Below the pieces are notes generated by a model. The model worked only from the letters and a program-made list of their open reading frames with translations. It was not told where the DNA came from and made no database searches. A stretch of 57,222 bases of DNA from a candidate division Zixibacteria bacterium RBG_16_53_22. Its GTDB lineage: Bacteria > Zixibacteria > MSB-5A5 > UBA10806. Shown one piece after another: positions 14,455-23,339 of the stretch. The position numbers and the translations under genes were made by a program. Numbering within the stretch: the stretch's first letter is position 1; every line of letters starts with the position of its first letter. The stretch covers positions 1,239 to 58,460 of the forward strand of contig MEWP01000009.1 in assembly GCA_001775395.1 (NCBI GenBank). The letters are read 5' to 3'.

Positions 14455-15914
14455 AACAGAATATTACCATTGATCCGATCACCAGGCTCGAGGGGCATGG
14501 AAAGATAGATATTATCCTGGATGAGCAGGGAAACGTGGAGCACGCCTATTTCCAGGTGCCGGAACTTCGCGGCTTCGAAAAATTCGCCGAAGGCCGACCG
14601 GCCGAGGATATGCCACAAATAACGTCGAGAATATGCGGCGTTTGCCCGACAGCGCATCATATGGCCTCGACAAAAACGCTCGACGATCTATACAAGGTCG
14701 ATCCGCCGGTGGCGGCCAAGAAGATCAGGGAGCTCATATATAGCATTTTCTTTGTCGAGGACCATGCCCTTCATTTCTTCTTCCTCGGTGGGCCAGATTT
14801 TGTGGTCGGCCCTACGGCGCCGAAAGGACAGCGCAATATCCTCGGTGTGCTGGGCAAGGTCGGGTTGGAAATCGGGAAGGAAGTAATCGCGGTTCGTAAG
14901 CAGTTGCGGGAATTGATTTCCCTTGTCGGCGGCAAGGTTATCCATCCGGTGTTCGGCCTGCCAGGTGGAATTTCCAAAGGGATCACCGAAAAGGACCGGG
15001 AGCGGTTCGTCGCGGCCTCGCAAAAGGCGGTGGAATTCGGCACATTCTGCCTGAAGATTTTCAATGACATCGTTCTGAAAAACAAGCAGTATGTCGACTG
15101 GATTTTATCGGATACCTACACGCATAAGACCTATTATATGGGACTTGTAGACCAGAGCAACAAGGTCAATTTCTACGATGGTCATATTCGTATTGTGGGG
15201 CCGGATGGCGATGAATTTGCCAATTTTCCATCGGCCGATTATCTGAAACATGTCGCCGAGCATGTTGAACCGTGGAGCTACATTAAATTTTGTTACCTCA
15301 AGGATATCGGGTGGAAGGGATTTACCGAGGGAGAATCAAGCGGGATTTATGCCGTGGCCCCGCTGGCCAGGCTAAATGCCGCCGATGGCATGGCTACTCC
15401 CCTGGCCCAGGAGGCTTATGAGCGATTTTTCGATACGCTCGGGGGCAAACCAGTTCATCATACATTGGCCAACCACTGGGCACGCTTGATCGAGCTTCTT
15501 TATGCGGCGGAAAGGATGCAGGAGCTCTCAAATGACCCCGACATAATAGATCCTAATATTCGAAAAATCCCCGATAACACGCCCAAGGAAGGCATCGGGG
15601 TCGTTGAAGCCCCTCGCGGGACTTTGATTCACCATTACCAGACAAACGAGCGCGGCCTGATTACAATGGCCAATTTGATAGTGGCAACCCAAAATAATGC
15701 CGCCCGTATCGCCATGTCTGTCGATAAGGCGGCTCGGGGGGTGATTCAGAACGGACGCGTTGATGACGGAATTCTCAATCTGGTCGAAATGGCGTTCCGG
15801 GCGTACGATCCTTGCCACGGGTGCGCCACGCACGCTCTCCCCGGCCAGATGCCATTAATTGTCAGAATTCTCGGGCCGGACGGATCATTAGTTGGCGAAG
15901 TTAAAAGAGGTTGA
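14451..15914 (+). CDS. mvhA: [NiFe] hydrogenase large subunit, group 3c (MvhA-like)
   Basis: 487 aa. The NiFe ligands are RICGVCPTAHH (L1, about residues 61-71) and DPCHGCATH (L2, near the C-terminus). A 26-residue tail follows the L2 histidine, as expected for a precursor that needs endoproteolytic maturation; the matching protease is the next gene. The N-terminal DPITRLEGHGKI is typical. It catalyses reversible H2 oxidation in the cytoplasm. Genes for HypA-F maturation are not in the window. Confidence 0.95.
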   Translation: MKQNITIDPITRLEGHGKIDIILDEQGNVEHAYFQVPELRGFEKFAEGRPAEDMPQITSRICGVCPTAHHMASTKTLDDLYKVDPPVAAKKIRELIYSIFFVEDHALHFFFLGGPDFVVGPTAPKGQRNILGVLGKVGLEIGKEVIAVRKQLRELISLVGGKVIHPVFGLPGGISKGITEKDRERFVAASQKAVEFGTFCLKIFNDIVLKNKQYVDWILSDTYTHKTYYMGLVDQSNKVNFYDGHIRIVGPDGDEFANFPSADYLKHVAEHVEPWSYIKFCYLKDIGWKGFTEGESSGIYAVAPLARLNAADGMATPLAQEAYERFFDTLGGKPVHHTLANHWARLIELLYAAERMQELSNDPDIIDPNIRKIPDNTPKEGIGVVEAPRGTLIHHYQTNERGLITMANLIVATQNNAARIAMSVDKAARGVIQNGRVDDGILNLVEMAFRAYDPCHGCATHALPGQMPLIVRILGPDGSLVGEVKRG

Positions 15915-15917
15915 ACG

Positions 15918-16403
15918 TTGCGAACGATTGTCCTGGGTTTGGGGAATGAGCTTCTATCGGATGATGCGATAGGCATCCTGATTGCCCGGCGCATTCGGCC
16001 TGAATTGAACGGGTCAGCCGACGTTATCGAAAGCGACCAATCCGGTCTTAGCTTGCTGGAATTGCTCGTGGGATACGATCATGCCATTATTATCGATTCG
16101 ATCTCGGCCGGCCAGGATCCACCCGGAACAATAATCGAAATGGAGCCTGCTGATCTGGGGCATGTAATGGCGCCATCACCGCACTATACCGGCCTGCCTG
16201 AAATGATAAGTATCGCAAGAGAGCTGAAGCTTGAATTCCCCGATCGGGTGAGGATTTTCGCGATAAAGGCTTCCGATCTCGAGACGATTGGCGGGGAAGT
16301 AAGCGACCAGGTTTTTTCAAGCATCGAGGAAGTTGTCAGGCGGATTAAGGAGCTTATCCAGACATGGAATCTGGAAAACTTAACAGTATATCATAATCTT
16401 TGA
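15918..16403 (+). CDS. Hydrogenase maturation endopeptidase (HyaD/HycI family)
   Basis: 161 aa, starting with TTG at 15918; AAGAGG lies about 8 nt upstream and MRTIVLGLGNELLSDDAIG is the standard N-terminus. GxGN...DD and the Asp/His metal ligands (LVGYDHAIIIDS) are present. The enzyme removes the C-terminal tail of the NiFe large subunit after nickel insertion. It begins 3 nt after mvhA. Confident on family. Confidence 0.9.
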   Translation: MRTIVLGLGNELLSDDAIGILIARRIRPELNGSADVIESDQSGLSLLELLVGYDHAIIIDSISAGQDPPGTIIEMEPADLGHVMAPSPHYTGLPEMISIARELKLEFPDRVRIFAIKASDLETIGGEVSDQVFSSIEEVVRRIKELIQTWNLENLTVYHNL

Positions 16404-16413
16404 GGAGCTGCAG

Positions 16414-16734
16414 ATGACGACCGAAAGGAAATCAATACCTCCTTTGGACAGCGAACCCAAAACGTGCCCGGAATGCCAGGGGCGTGGATGGGTCGATAAC
16501 AGGTGTCTTACTCCCAATCATGAGCATCGCTGCATGCATTGCGATGGCCGGGGATTTGACGCGCTCGAGAAGCCTTGCTATGCCTGCCACGGCACCGGAT
16601 TGATCGAGGTCAGGCAGGTGGATGTGAATCCCTGCCCATTGTGCGCCGGAGCTGGTGTCTATCCAGCCCCCGAATCGATGACAGTCTCTGAATTCGCATA
16701 CCGGCCCGGAATGGGACGTCCCGCGAGAAAATGA
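16414..16734 (+). CDS. DnaJ-type cysteine-rich zinc protein without a J domain
   Basis: 106 aa; GAGGAG precedes the ATG. Four CxxCxGxG motifs are spaced as in the DnaJ zinc-binding domain: CPECQGRG, CMHCDGRG, CYACHGTG and CPLCAGAG. No J domain or C-terminal substrate domain is present. Between motifs 1 and 2 lies CLTPNHEHRC, with extra Cys/His residues. It is the last gene of the hydrogenase operon, 10 nt after the protease. It may be a metallochaperone, a thiol-disulfide protein or a partner in assembling the Hdr-hydrogenase complex; this is inference from position only. Confidence 0.8.
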   Translation: MTTERKSIPPLDSEPKTCPECQGRGWVDNRCLTPNHEHRCMHCDGRGFDALEKPCYACHGTGLIEVRQVDVNPCPLCAGAGVYPAPESMTVSEFAYRPGMGRPARK

Positions 16735-17111
16735 TTGGGTTGCGATCAGCCTTGCAGCCATATACCATCCGACAGCGAATTAGCGGCGATTTCCCGTAAT
16801 TTCAAAAGGCCGCGCAGAAACGTGCAAGCAGGATTCTGACTGTTGCCTGTAACGGGGCAGAAATCCAGAACTCTTGCCAGGAAAGTGAATATCGGGGCCT
16901 TCGGATCATGAAAATGAGAGCTGCTTCCGGTTAGGAATTCGCAGCAATCGATTGATCTCATCTTCAACAAGTTTACTTTGGGATTATCACAAATTAAGTT
17001 CTTGAAAAATCTATGTTGCGATTTGGAAGAATAATAACGGCTCTGATAAACTGCCCCTCACTCTGAAAATTACATATCAAGAAATAATAATCTCCGATTC
17101 ATCGTGATTCA

Positions 17112-17169
17112 GGGGTTTGCCTTGTCGCGAGAGCTGGAATGGAATCGAGTTCGAGTCTCCTCAGCCCCA
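17112..17169 (+). other. tRNA-like remnant in a gene-free stretch
   Basis: The 693-bp stretch 16735-17427 has no convincing gene. Within it GGGGTT (17112-17117) can pair with AGCCCC (17163-17168) and a T-arm-like GAG-TTCGAGT-CTC lies at the usual distance before the 3' A. Only 58 nt separate the ends and no anticodon arm is clear, so this is a degenerate tRNA at best. The rest of the stretch shows only the promoter at 17293-17320. Confidence 0.25.
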
Positions 17170-17292
17170 TTGGGTCAATCCATTGTAAATCAATATATTA
17201 CGGCGAACTCAAGAGGCTTGAGTCTGGCTTTCATCTTGGGCTTTAGTCGTCATCGGGACTTTAGAATTAACATGCTCCTCAAGTAAAATCCG

Positions 17293-17320
17293 TTGACAAC
17301 ACGGTTATATCTTGCATAAT
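17293..17320 (+). promoter_or_regulatory. Candidate promoter of the LVIVD-repeat gene
   Basis: TTGACA (17293-17298), 16 nt, CATAAT (17315-17320). The predicted leader to the ATG at 17428 is about 100 nt. GCATAATAG is repeated 60 nt further on, inside the leader. Confidence 0.55.
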
Positions 17321-17427
17321 AGAGTCGCATCTTCGATTCCGCATCTTGATTCAAATGCCAGCATCACTTGGCATAATAGTCCGGCCCGGCCGGATTGGCG
17401 ATAAATCATTTGGCTCGGGAGGAGTAC

Positions 17428-19566
17428 ATGAGATGCGCTTTCTTTTTTCTGATCGCCGTCATTCTTCTATTGATTGGAGTGGTATCTGCCCAGAATGTCG
17501 AATATGTGGCCTCGACCCTTTGGTCCGGCGCTAACGATGTAAAAGTGGTCGGCAATTACGCCTACTGTGCCTTTGTGAATGGCTTGGTTATCATCGATGT
17601 GTCGATTCCGTCATCGCCAACATTTGTCAGCCAATTTTACATTCAAGGAAATGGTCTCGGCATATTTGTCTCCGGCAATTATGCTTATCTGGCCGACGGT
17701 AGCTCTGGGCTGCAGGTGATAAACGTGGCCGACCCCGCCAATCCTGTATACGCGGGAAGTTGCAATACGCCGGGTTGGGCGCTTGACGTTCTTATTTCTA
17801 ATAATTACGCTTATCTGGCGGATAGTGATTCCGGGCTGCAGGTGATAAACGTGGCCGAGCCGACTAATCCTGTACTGACAGGGAGCTGCGATACGCCGGG
17901 AGAGGCCAGGGACGTTTCTATGAGGGGCCATTACATTGTTGTCGCGGATGGAGATTCCGGGCTGGTGGTGATTGACATTGCTGACCCGGCCAATCCGGCA
18001 GTTGCCGGACGTGATACGCTGGGGCCGGCTGAAGGCATTTTCATCAGGGGTCGTTATGCCTATGTGACTGTATGCTACCCAGGCGTTCCTTACCCACCAT
18101 CCCCGGGGTATTCATCTCTGAAAATTATCGACATAATTGATCCGGTTGATCCTGCGCTTGTAGGACAGTATGGCGTAGAATGGCACGATTTTCAGGACGT
18201 TTTTGTTTCAGGCAATTACGCTTATGTGGCTGACGGTCATTATGGTCTCCAAATCATCGACATTAGCGACAGCGCCAACCCTGCCTTAGCAGGAAGTTAT
18301 AGTTCGCTTAATGACGCAGTAAGCGTTTTCGTATCGGCCAGTTTCTCTTTTGTAGCAGATGGTGGCATGGGTCTGATGGTAATAAATGTGGCCGATCCTG
18401 CCAATCCTATTTTGGAGGGGGAATATGATACGCCCGACGTTGTTCATGATGTTTTTGTCACCGGCAATTACGCCTACGTAGCCAATTATTCTTCAGGCCT
18501 CCAAATCGTCGATATCGCTAATCCCGGCAATCCGACCCTGGCAGGTCAGAACCTCGCCCCCGGTTCAGCCTACAGCATTTTCATCGCAGGCAATTACGCA
18601 TACGTGGCTGACTTTTATTTTGGCCTGCAAATCATCAATGTCGTCGATCCAATTAACCCGGCATTATCAGGAAGCCTCGAAACGCCCAGCTATGCCGCGG
18701 ATGTTTTTGTAACCGGCAATTACGCCTATGTGGCTGACGAATATTCCGGCCTGCAGATTATCGACATAACCAATCCGACAGCGCCGGTACTGTCCGGGAC
18801 TTGCCCAATCCCGCCTCGTGCGGTAGATGTATTTGTCGCCGGCAATTATGCATATGTGGCCGACGATTATTCCGGCCTGCAGATCATTGACGTTGCCAAT
18901 CCGACAAATCCCATTATAGCCGGTAGCTTTGGCACCGCCGGCCTGGCATGGGGGGTATTCATCTCCGACAATTACGCCTATGTGGCTGATTTCCCGGGTG
19001 GTTTACTAATTATAGACGTTGCCAATCCTGCCAATCCGGTTTTGGCTGGAAGGTATAATACGCCCGAAGGCCCTATAGGTTTAAACGGTTCTGGCCAGTA
19101 TGTGTTTATGGTCGGTTTTTTCGGCTTGCAGATTATCGATGTTGTTGATCCTGCGAATCCGGTATTGACGGGCAACTTCGAGACGCCCAGCCCCGCTGTA
19201 AACGTATTTGTATCAGGCAATTACATTTATGTAGCCGATAATACCTCTATTTTGATTCTCAGGTGCAACTTAACGAGCGTTGAGGAAGATGACAAGAGAC
19301 CAGAGGAATTATCCCTCTCCCAAAATTACCCCAACCCCTTCAACGCCCAGACAACGATTCAATACTCTCTACCAGAGCAATCAATGGTAACAATCGATAT
19401 CTTCGACCTCCTCGGCCGAAAGATTGAGACGCTGGCGGAGGGAATAAAGCCGACGGGAGATCATCAGGCGATTTGGGATGCAAGTGGGCAGACATCAGGG
19501 ATTTATTTCTACAAAATAAAGGCGGGAGATAAGGTTGAAACGATGAAGATGATGCTGATGAAATAA
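17428..19566 (+). CDS. Secreted LVIVD beta-propeller-type repeat protein with C-terminal sorting domain
   Basis: 712 aa from the ATG at 17428, which has GGAGGAG 4 nt upstream; the track start at 17395 lies before it. A signal peptide (FFFLIAVILLLIGVVSAQ) is followed by about 13 full and one partial ~41-aa repeats of the form GNYAYVAD...GLQIIDVANPxNPxxxG. This is the LVIVD repeat family, predicted to form propeller-like beta structure. The C-terminus is an Ig-like sorting domain (NYPNPFNAQTTI...SGIYFYKIKAG) ending in KMMLMK, as in T9SS-type cargo of FCB bacteria. Likely extracellular; ligand unknown. It is monocistronic with its own terminator. Confidence 0.85.
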   Translation: MRCAFFFLIAVILLLIGVVSAQNVEYVASTLWSGANDVKVVGNYAYCAFVNGLVIIDVSIPSSPTFVSQFYIQGNGLGIFVSGNYAYLADGSSGLQVINVADPANPVYAGSCNTPGWALDVLISNNYAYLADSDSGLQVINVAEPTNPVLTGSCDTPGEARDVSMRGHYIVVADGDSGLVVIDIADPANPAVAGRDTLGPAEGIFIRGRYAYVTVCYPGVPYPPSPGYSSLKIIDIIDPVDPALVGQYGVEWHDFQDVFVSGNYAYVADGHYGLQIIDISDSANPALAGSYSSLNDAVSVFVSASFSFVADGGMGLMVINVADPANPILEGEYDTPDVVHDVFVTGNYAYVANYSSGLQIVDIANPGNPTLAGQNLAPGSAYSIFIAGNYAYVADFYFGLQIINVVDPINPALSGSLETPSYAADVFVTGNYAYVADEYSGLQIIDITNPTAPVLSGTCPIPPRAVDVFVAGNYAYVADDYSGLQIIDVANPTNPIIAGSFGTAGLAWGVFISDNYAYVADFPGGLLIIDVANPANPVLAGRYNTPEGPIGLNGSGQYVFMVGFFGLQIIDVVDPANPVLTGNFETPSPAVNVFVSGNYIYVADNTSILILRCNLTSVEEDDKRPEELSLSQNYPNPFNAQTTIQYSLPEQSMVTIDIFDLLGRKIETLAEGIKPTGDHQAIWDASGQTSGIYFYKIKAGDKVETMKMMLMK
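17551..19266 (+). repeat. Tandem LVIVD coding repeats
   Basis: About 13 complete repeats of roughly 123-126 bp (41-42 codons) plus one partial. Neighbouring units share DNA such as GGCAATTACGC and GGCCTGCAGAT, so unequal recombination could change copy number. Repeat 5 is enlarged by a Pro-rich insertion (PYPPSPGYSS). Confidence 0.8.
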
Positions 19567-19592
19567 GACGTTTGGATACCATCTGCATAATC

Positions 19593-19622
19593 AAGGGCGG
19601 TTACCTTGGCTGCCCTTTTTTT
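19593..19622 (+). terminator. Intrinsic terminator after the LVIVD-repeat gene
   Basis: AAGGGC (19593-19598) pairs with GCCCTT (19612-19617), followed by a run of T residues to 19622. It lies 27 nt after the stop codon, before the convergent hppA gene. Confidence 0.7.
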
Positions 19623-19711
19623 CCCCGGCGGCCAGGATAGCCATCTATTTTGAGTCCCGCAAACCAAGAGAGGGCGCTCTTATGAACGCCCTCAATTCGA
19701 TATCCTCAACT

Positions 19712-21976
19712 CTATATGAACAATGGCGCCAGGACCAATGTAATTGTCGAAAGAAGCTTGATAAGCACATGGAGGCTGGGGCCGGCCGTATCCTTGAATG
19801 GGTCGCCAACCGTATCGCCGACAACGGCGGCGCTGTGAGTCGGATTCTTATACTTCTTGCCGCTGGAATCGGTCAGGTATTTGCCGCCATGGGCGCCTGC
19901 TTCGATATATTTTTTGGCGTTGTCCCAGGCGCCGCCGCCGTTGTTCAAGACCAGGGCCACCAGAATGCCGCCGATTGTCCCGACCATCAATAAGGCCGCC
20001 ACGGCCTCGGCCGCGATGAGTTCCTCGCCCGGGGTTATGAACACCTTGAAAACCACGCCCACCACGATAGGCGCCAGAATTACAAGCAGCCCGGGAAGCA
20101 CCATCTGGCGGAGCGCCGCCTTGGTCACGATATCCACCGAGGTCCTGTAATCGGGCTCGAAGTCCTTGGGGAATTGAATAATGTCATTTTCTCTGGGAAG
20201 AGGCGCATATTGGCGGCGGACCTCCTCTATGATCGATTGGGCGGCTCGCCCTACCGCCCTGATAGCCAGGGATGCGAATAAGAAAACCAGCATGGCACCG
20301 AATAGGGCGCCGACAAATACGACCGGCTTGGAAAGGTCGACTCTAAAGACATAATCGTGCCCCAGGCCGGCGTATTGTTTGACCTCATCCATATAAGCCT
20401 GAAAGAGCAGGAATGCCGCCAGGGCCGCCGACCCGATGGCGTAACCCTTGGTGAGGGCTTTGGTGGTGTTGCCAACGGCATCGAGGCGATCGGTCTTTCT
20501 CCTGATCTCCTCCGGCTGCTGGCTCATCTCGACAATGCCGCCGGCGTTATCGGTTATCGGCCCGAAAGTATCCATGGCCAAAATGTAGGCCGCGGTGGCC
20601 AGCATTCCCATGGTTGCGACTGCCGTGCCGAACAGGCCGCCAATGAGGTTGCCGTTCGAATCGGCTATGCCGCTTGACCGTCCGAGATAAAAAGCGCTCA
20701 GAAGCGCGCCGCCCATAACCAGGGCCGGCAGGGCGGTGCATTCGAAGCCGACCGCAATTCCCGAGATGATATTGGTGGCCGGGCCGGTTTTGGAGGCCTC
20801 GGCGATGGACTTAACCGGGCGATATTTATATTCGGTATAATACTGGGTGATGTAAACAAAAGCCACCGATGTCAGCACACCGACTATGCCGCATAGGAAA
20901 AAGTGCCACCAGGCGTCGGGGGCCTGGGGCGTATTCAGAAGCCAGCGGGTGGCAAATCCGAATGCTATCATGGCCAGCGCGACCGCGATATAGTAGCCGC
21001 GATTCAGGGCCTGCATGGGATCCATCTTCTCCTCTTTATCGAGGCGGACCATCATGATGCCGATGATGGAGGCTATGATCCCAAAGGCGCGCGCCACCAG
21101 AGGAAACATGATGACGCCGATTATCCCGAGCGAGAATGTTATCCCGGAGCGCTCGGCGGTGGCGGCCAGGGTCGCGCCCAGAATCATGGCGCCGATGTTT
21201 TCAGCGGCGGTAGATTCAAACAGATCGGCGCCGCGCCCGGCGCAGTCACCGACATTGTCACCTACCAGATCGGCTATAACCGCCGGGTTCCGGGGGTCGT
21301 CCTCGGGAATACCAGCCTCGACCTTACCGACCAGGTCGGCGCCAACGTCGGCCGCCTTGGTATAAATGCCACCGCCCAATTGGGCGAAGAGGGCCACGAA
21401 CGACGCGCCGAATCCATAACCCACGATGAGCAGCGGAATGTGGGCGGGATCGATGCTGGGATTGACGGTACGAACTATGATATATAACCCGGAGACTCCG
21501 AGGAGGCTCATCGAAACAACCAATAGCCCGGATACGGCCCCGCCGCGGAGCGCAATCCTGAGCGCGTCATTCAGGCTCGAAAGGGCGGCATGCGCCGTGC
21601 GGATGTTGCTGCGGATAGATATCCACATGCCGACATACCCCGCGAACACCGAGCAGAGCGCGCCAAATACGAATGAAATCGTGATCCAGGTGGCCAGTTC
21701 CAGGGAGGTTCCCACGGGATCGAAGTCGTGATGTCCGCGGATGAAGCCGTACCCCACGAAAAGCAGAGCGGCCAGCACGATAGACATCAGGAGGATAGTC
21801 CGATTCTGCCGGCGCAGGAAGGCCTCGGCCCCCGATTTAATGGCATTGGAGATCTTCTGCATGGCGGCGCTCCCGGTGCCATGCCGAAGAACCCATCGGG
21901 AGAGATAGGCCGCGAACAGCAACCCCACCACGCTGATGATAAGCACAAGAAGAATCAAGTTGGCTAATTGGTTCAT
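19712..21976 (-). CDS. hppA: Membrane-bound H+-translocating pyrophosphatase, K+-independent type
   Basis: 754 aa with about 16 membrane segments; GGAG 9 nt before the ATG. It hydrolyses PPi and pumps protons across the cytoplasmic membrane. The PPi/Mg site is seen in [17 protein letters not shown] and [19 protein letters not shown] and again near the C-terminus ([27 protein letters not shown]). The subtype determinant reads [11 protein letters not shown]: Lys and Thr at the positions that are Ala and Gly in K+-dependent enzymes, which marks a K+-independent H+-PPase in the known classification. A likely promoter lies about 120 bp upstream. Monocistronic. Confidence 0.95.
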   Translation of the reverse strand: MNQLANLILLVLIISVVGLLFAAYLSRWVLRHGTGSAAMQKISNAIKSGAEAFLRRQNRTILLMSIVLAALLFVGYGFIRGHHDFDPVGTSLELATWITISFVFGALCSVFAGYVGMWISIRSNIRTAHAALSSLNDALRIALRGGAVSGLLVVSMSLLGVSGLYIIVRTVNPSIDPAHIPLLIVGYGFGASFVALFAQLGGGIYTKAADVGADLVGKVEAGIPEDDPRNPAVIADLVGDNVGDCAGRGADLFESTAAENIGAMILGATLAATAERSGITFSLGIIGVIMFPLVARAFGIIASIIGIMMVRLDKEEKMDPMQALNRGYYIAVALAMIAFGFATRWLLNTPQAPDAWWHFFLCGIVGVLTSVAFVYITQYYTEYKYRPVKSIAEASKTGPATNIISGIAVGFECTALPALVMGGALLSAFYLGRSSGIADSNGNLIGGLFGTAVATMGMLATAAYILAMDTFGPITDNAGGIVEMSQQPEEIRRKTDRLDAVGNTTKALTKGYAIGSAALAAFLLFQAYMDEVKQYAGLGHDYVFRVDLSKPVVFVGALFGAMLVFLFASLAIRAVGRAAQSIIEEVRRQYAPLPRENDIIQFPKDFEPDYRTSVDIVTKAALRQMVLPGLLVILAPIVVGVVFKVFITPGEELIAAEAVAALLMVGTIGGILVALVLNNGGGAWDNAKKYIEAGAHGGKYLTDSSGKKYKNPTHSAAVVGDTVGDPFKDTAGPSLHVLIKLLSTITLVLAPLFI

Positions 21977-22093
21977 ACTTTCAAGCTCCTACCATTTATG
22001 ATGACATCATTTAGCAGTCTGCTATTTTGGCAACAATCTCCACCATCGATTGAATGCGATATATATTTATCGCGGTGGGAAACACGGCTCATT

Positions 22094-22121
22094 ATTTAAC
22101 GCAATCTGAGTTCAATGTCAA
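22094..22121 (-). promoter_or_regulatory. Candidate promoter of hppA
   Basis: On the minus strand TTGACA (22116-22121), 16 nt, TTAAAT (22094-22099). The predicted leader to the hppA ATG is about 110 nt. The -10 matches consensus at 4 of 6 positions. Confidence 0.4.
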
Positions 22122-22197
22122 TTCAAAAAGACGCCGCCGTCGCAAAAGCGCTTGGGTAATAGCCAATAATCGGGGGTGATCATTGCACAGATTCGCG

Positions 22198-23328
22198 CTA
22201 ATCTCCTTCAAATGACATTACAGGGCAGGACGTCAATTTTCTCAAGTAATCGGCCTCAATCCGACGCCAGACATAGAACATGATCTTGTCATCGGGTACC
22301 TGATTAAAATCAAAGTCGCCGATATGGCGCCATTCCCGCTCCCCTCTCCAGTCGACAGCCTTCCCTCCCCTATTTTGAAAGAATGGCTTCGCAGACTCCG
22401 AAAACTTTCGGTAATCTTCATCGATTCCATAAATCACCGGTTTTGCCCCCATTTTCTCTGCCACTGGTCTCTTGACAGCGATCCCGTATGGCTCGAAATT
22501 CCAATTCACCCGTCGGGGACACCAGCGCAGCATTTTGAGGATATCGATTGGCGGACACTCTGAAAAACCTATCGCGGGGAATGAATCTCTTATTTTGTCG
22601 GAGGAGGCGCGGATTTTTCGCTCGCGGACGATGTTGATCAGGGTGTCGAAAGCGCTATTTGGGTATCGGTTATCCGAGGCCAGAAGGCGACCATAGAAAG
22701 CCGATCGCGTTTCGCCGGGCCAGGGACCGTGGCGAGTTTTGGTCCAATGGGTGATGAAGTCCCAGTTTTCGACATCAAGCTTAATTCCGCTGATATCATA
22801 ATGGGTAGGGCGATAGACCGCCGGGGCATATTCTATATGAAAACGATCATCGATCTTTCCTGAATCTGCATTGGATTTTATCATAGTATCCAATCGACCC
22901 CCGGGCCTGATCGAAATCGGATAGATCTTCTGCGCCATCGCCACCGCCTGTCCATCCCGCCCGGGCCAGTTTTTCTTAGGTGATCTTCCTCTTAGAGGGG
23001 AACCGACGAAAAGCATTGCGCATTTATTCGGGTCGAGGCCGAAATCCGCGACAGTGATATCAAAAAGCTCTTTTTCCAAACCCTCCCCTGTCACCGGACA
23101 CAGAATTACCTGACGGCCGGAAGTCGCCGCGGCCAGATGAACGAGCAGTTCCCAGGTTACGATTCCGGTGCTTGTGATCATGACGAACCCACTGTCGATA
23201 ATCCGGCGCGCCGCCGCGGCGGTTCGGGCGACCCAGGAATCGTTACCGCACGGGGTCTTGGATTGACTGCTGTTTAGAATGACAGCCAATTTCTCGCCAA
23301 GGAGGCTCTTATCACCTTCGACAAGCAT
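22198..23328 (-). CDS. Unrecognised two-domain protein, possible SLOG/DprA-like N-terminus
   Basis: 376 aa from the ATG at 23328; a TTG at 23343 overlapping the upstream stop is also possible and has GGAAA nearby. The N-terminal ~150 residues alternate beta and alpha elements: LAVILNSSQSKTPCG, IIDSGFVMITSTG, QVILCPV and KCAMLFVGSP. This resembles a Rossmann-type nucleotide-binding fold of the DprA/SLOG kind, but the family motif is not exact. The C-terminal part (IGFSECPPIDILKMLRWCP, YGIAVKR, WRGEREWRHIGD, KIMFYVW) resembles DUF2971/ART-like domains found in defence proteins. Its start couples to the flippase-like gene. No function is asserted. Confidence 0.5.
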   Translation of the reverse strand: MLVEGDKSLLGEKLAVILNSSQSKTPCGNDSWVARTAAAARRIIDSGFVMITSTGIVTWELLVHLAAATSGRQVILCPVTGEGLEKELFDITVADFGLDPNKCAMLFVGSPLRGRSPKKNWPGRDGQAVAMAQKIYPISIRPGGRLDTMIKSNADSGKIDDRFHIEYAPAVYRPTHYDISGIKLDVENWDFITHWTKTRHGPWPGETRSAFYGRLLASDNRYPNSAFDTLINIVRERKIRASSDKIRDSFPAIGFSECPPIDILKMLRWCPRRVNWNFEPYGIAVKRPVAEKMGAKPVIYGIDEDYRKFSESAKPFFQNRGGKAVDWRGEREWRHIGDFDFNQVPDDKIMFYVWRRIEADYLRKLTSCPVMSFEGD

Positions 23329-23339
23329 GGTGTCGCCAG

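Noticed and set aside
16746-16970. 74-aa minus-strand ORF in the gap after the hydrogenase operon
   Set aside because: No Shine-Dalgarno, no family pattern, and stops in all frames around it; treated as non-coding.
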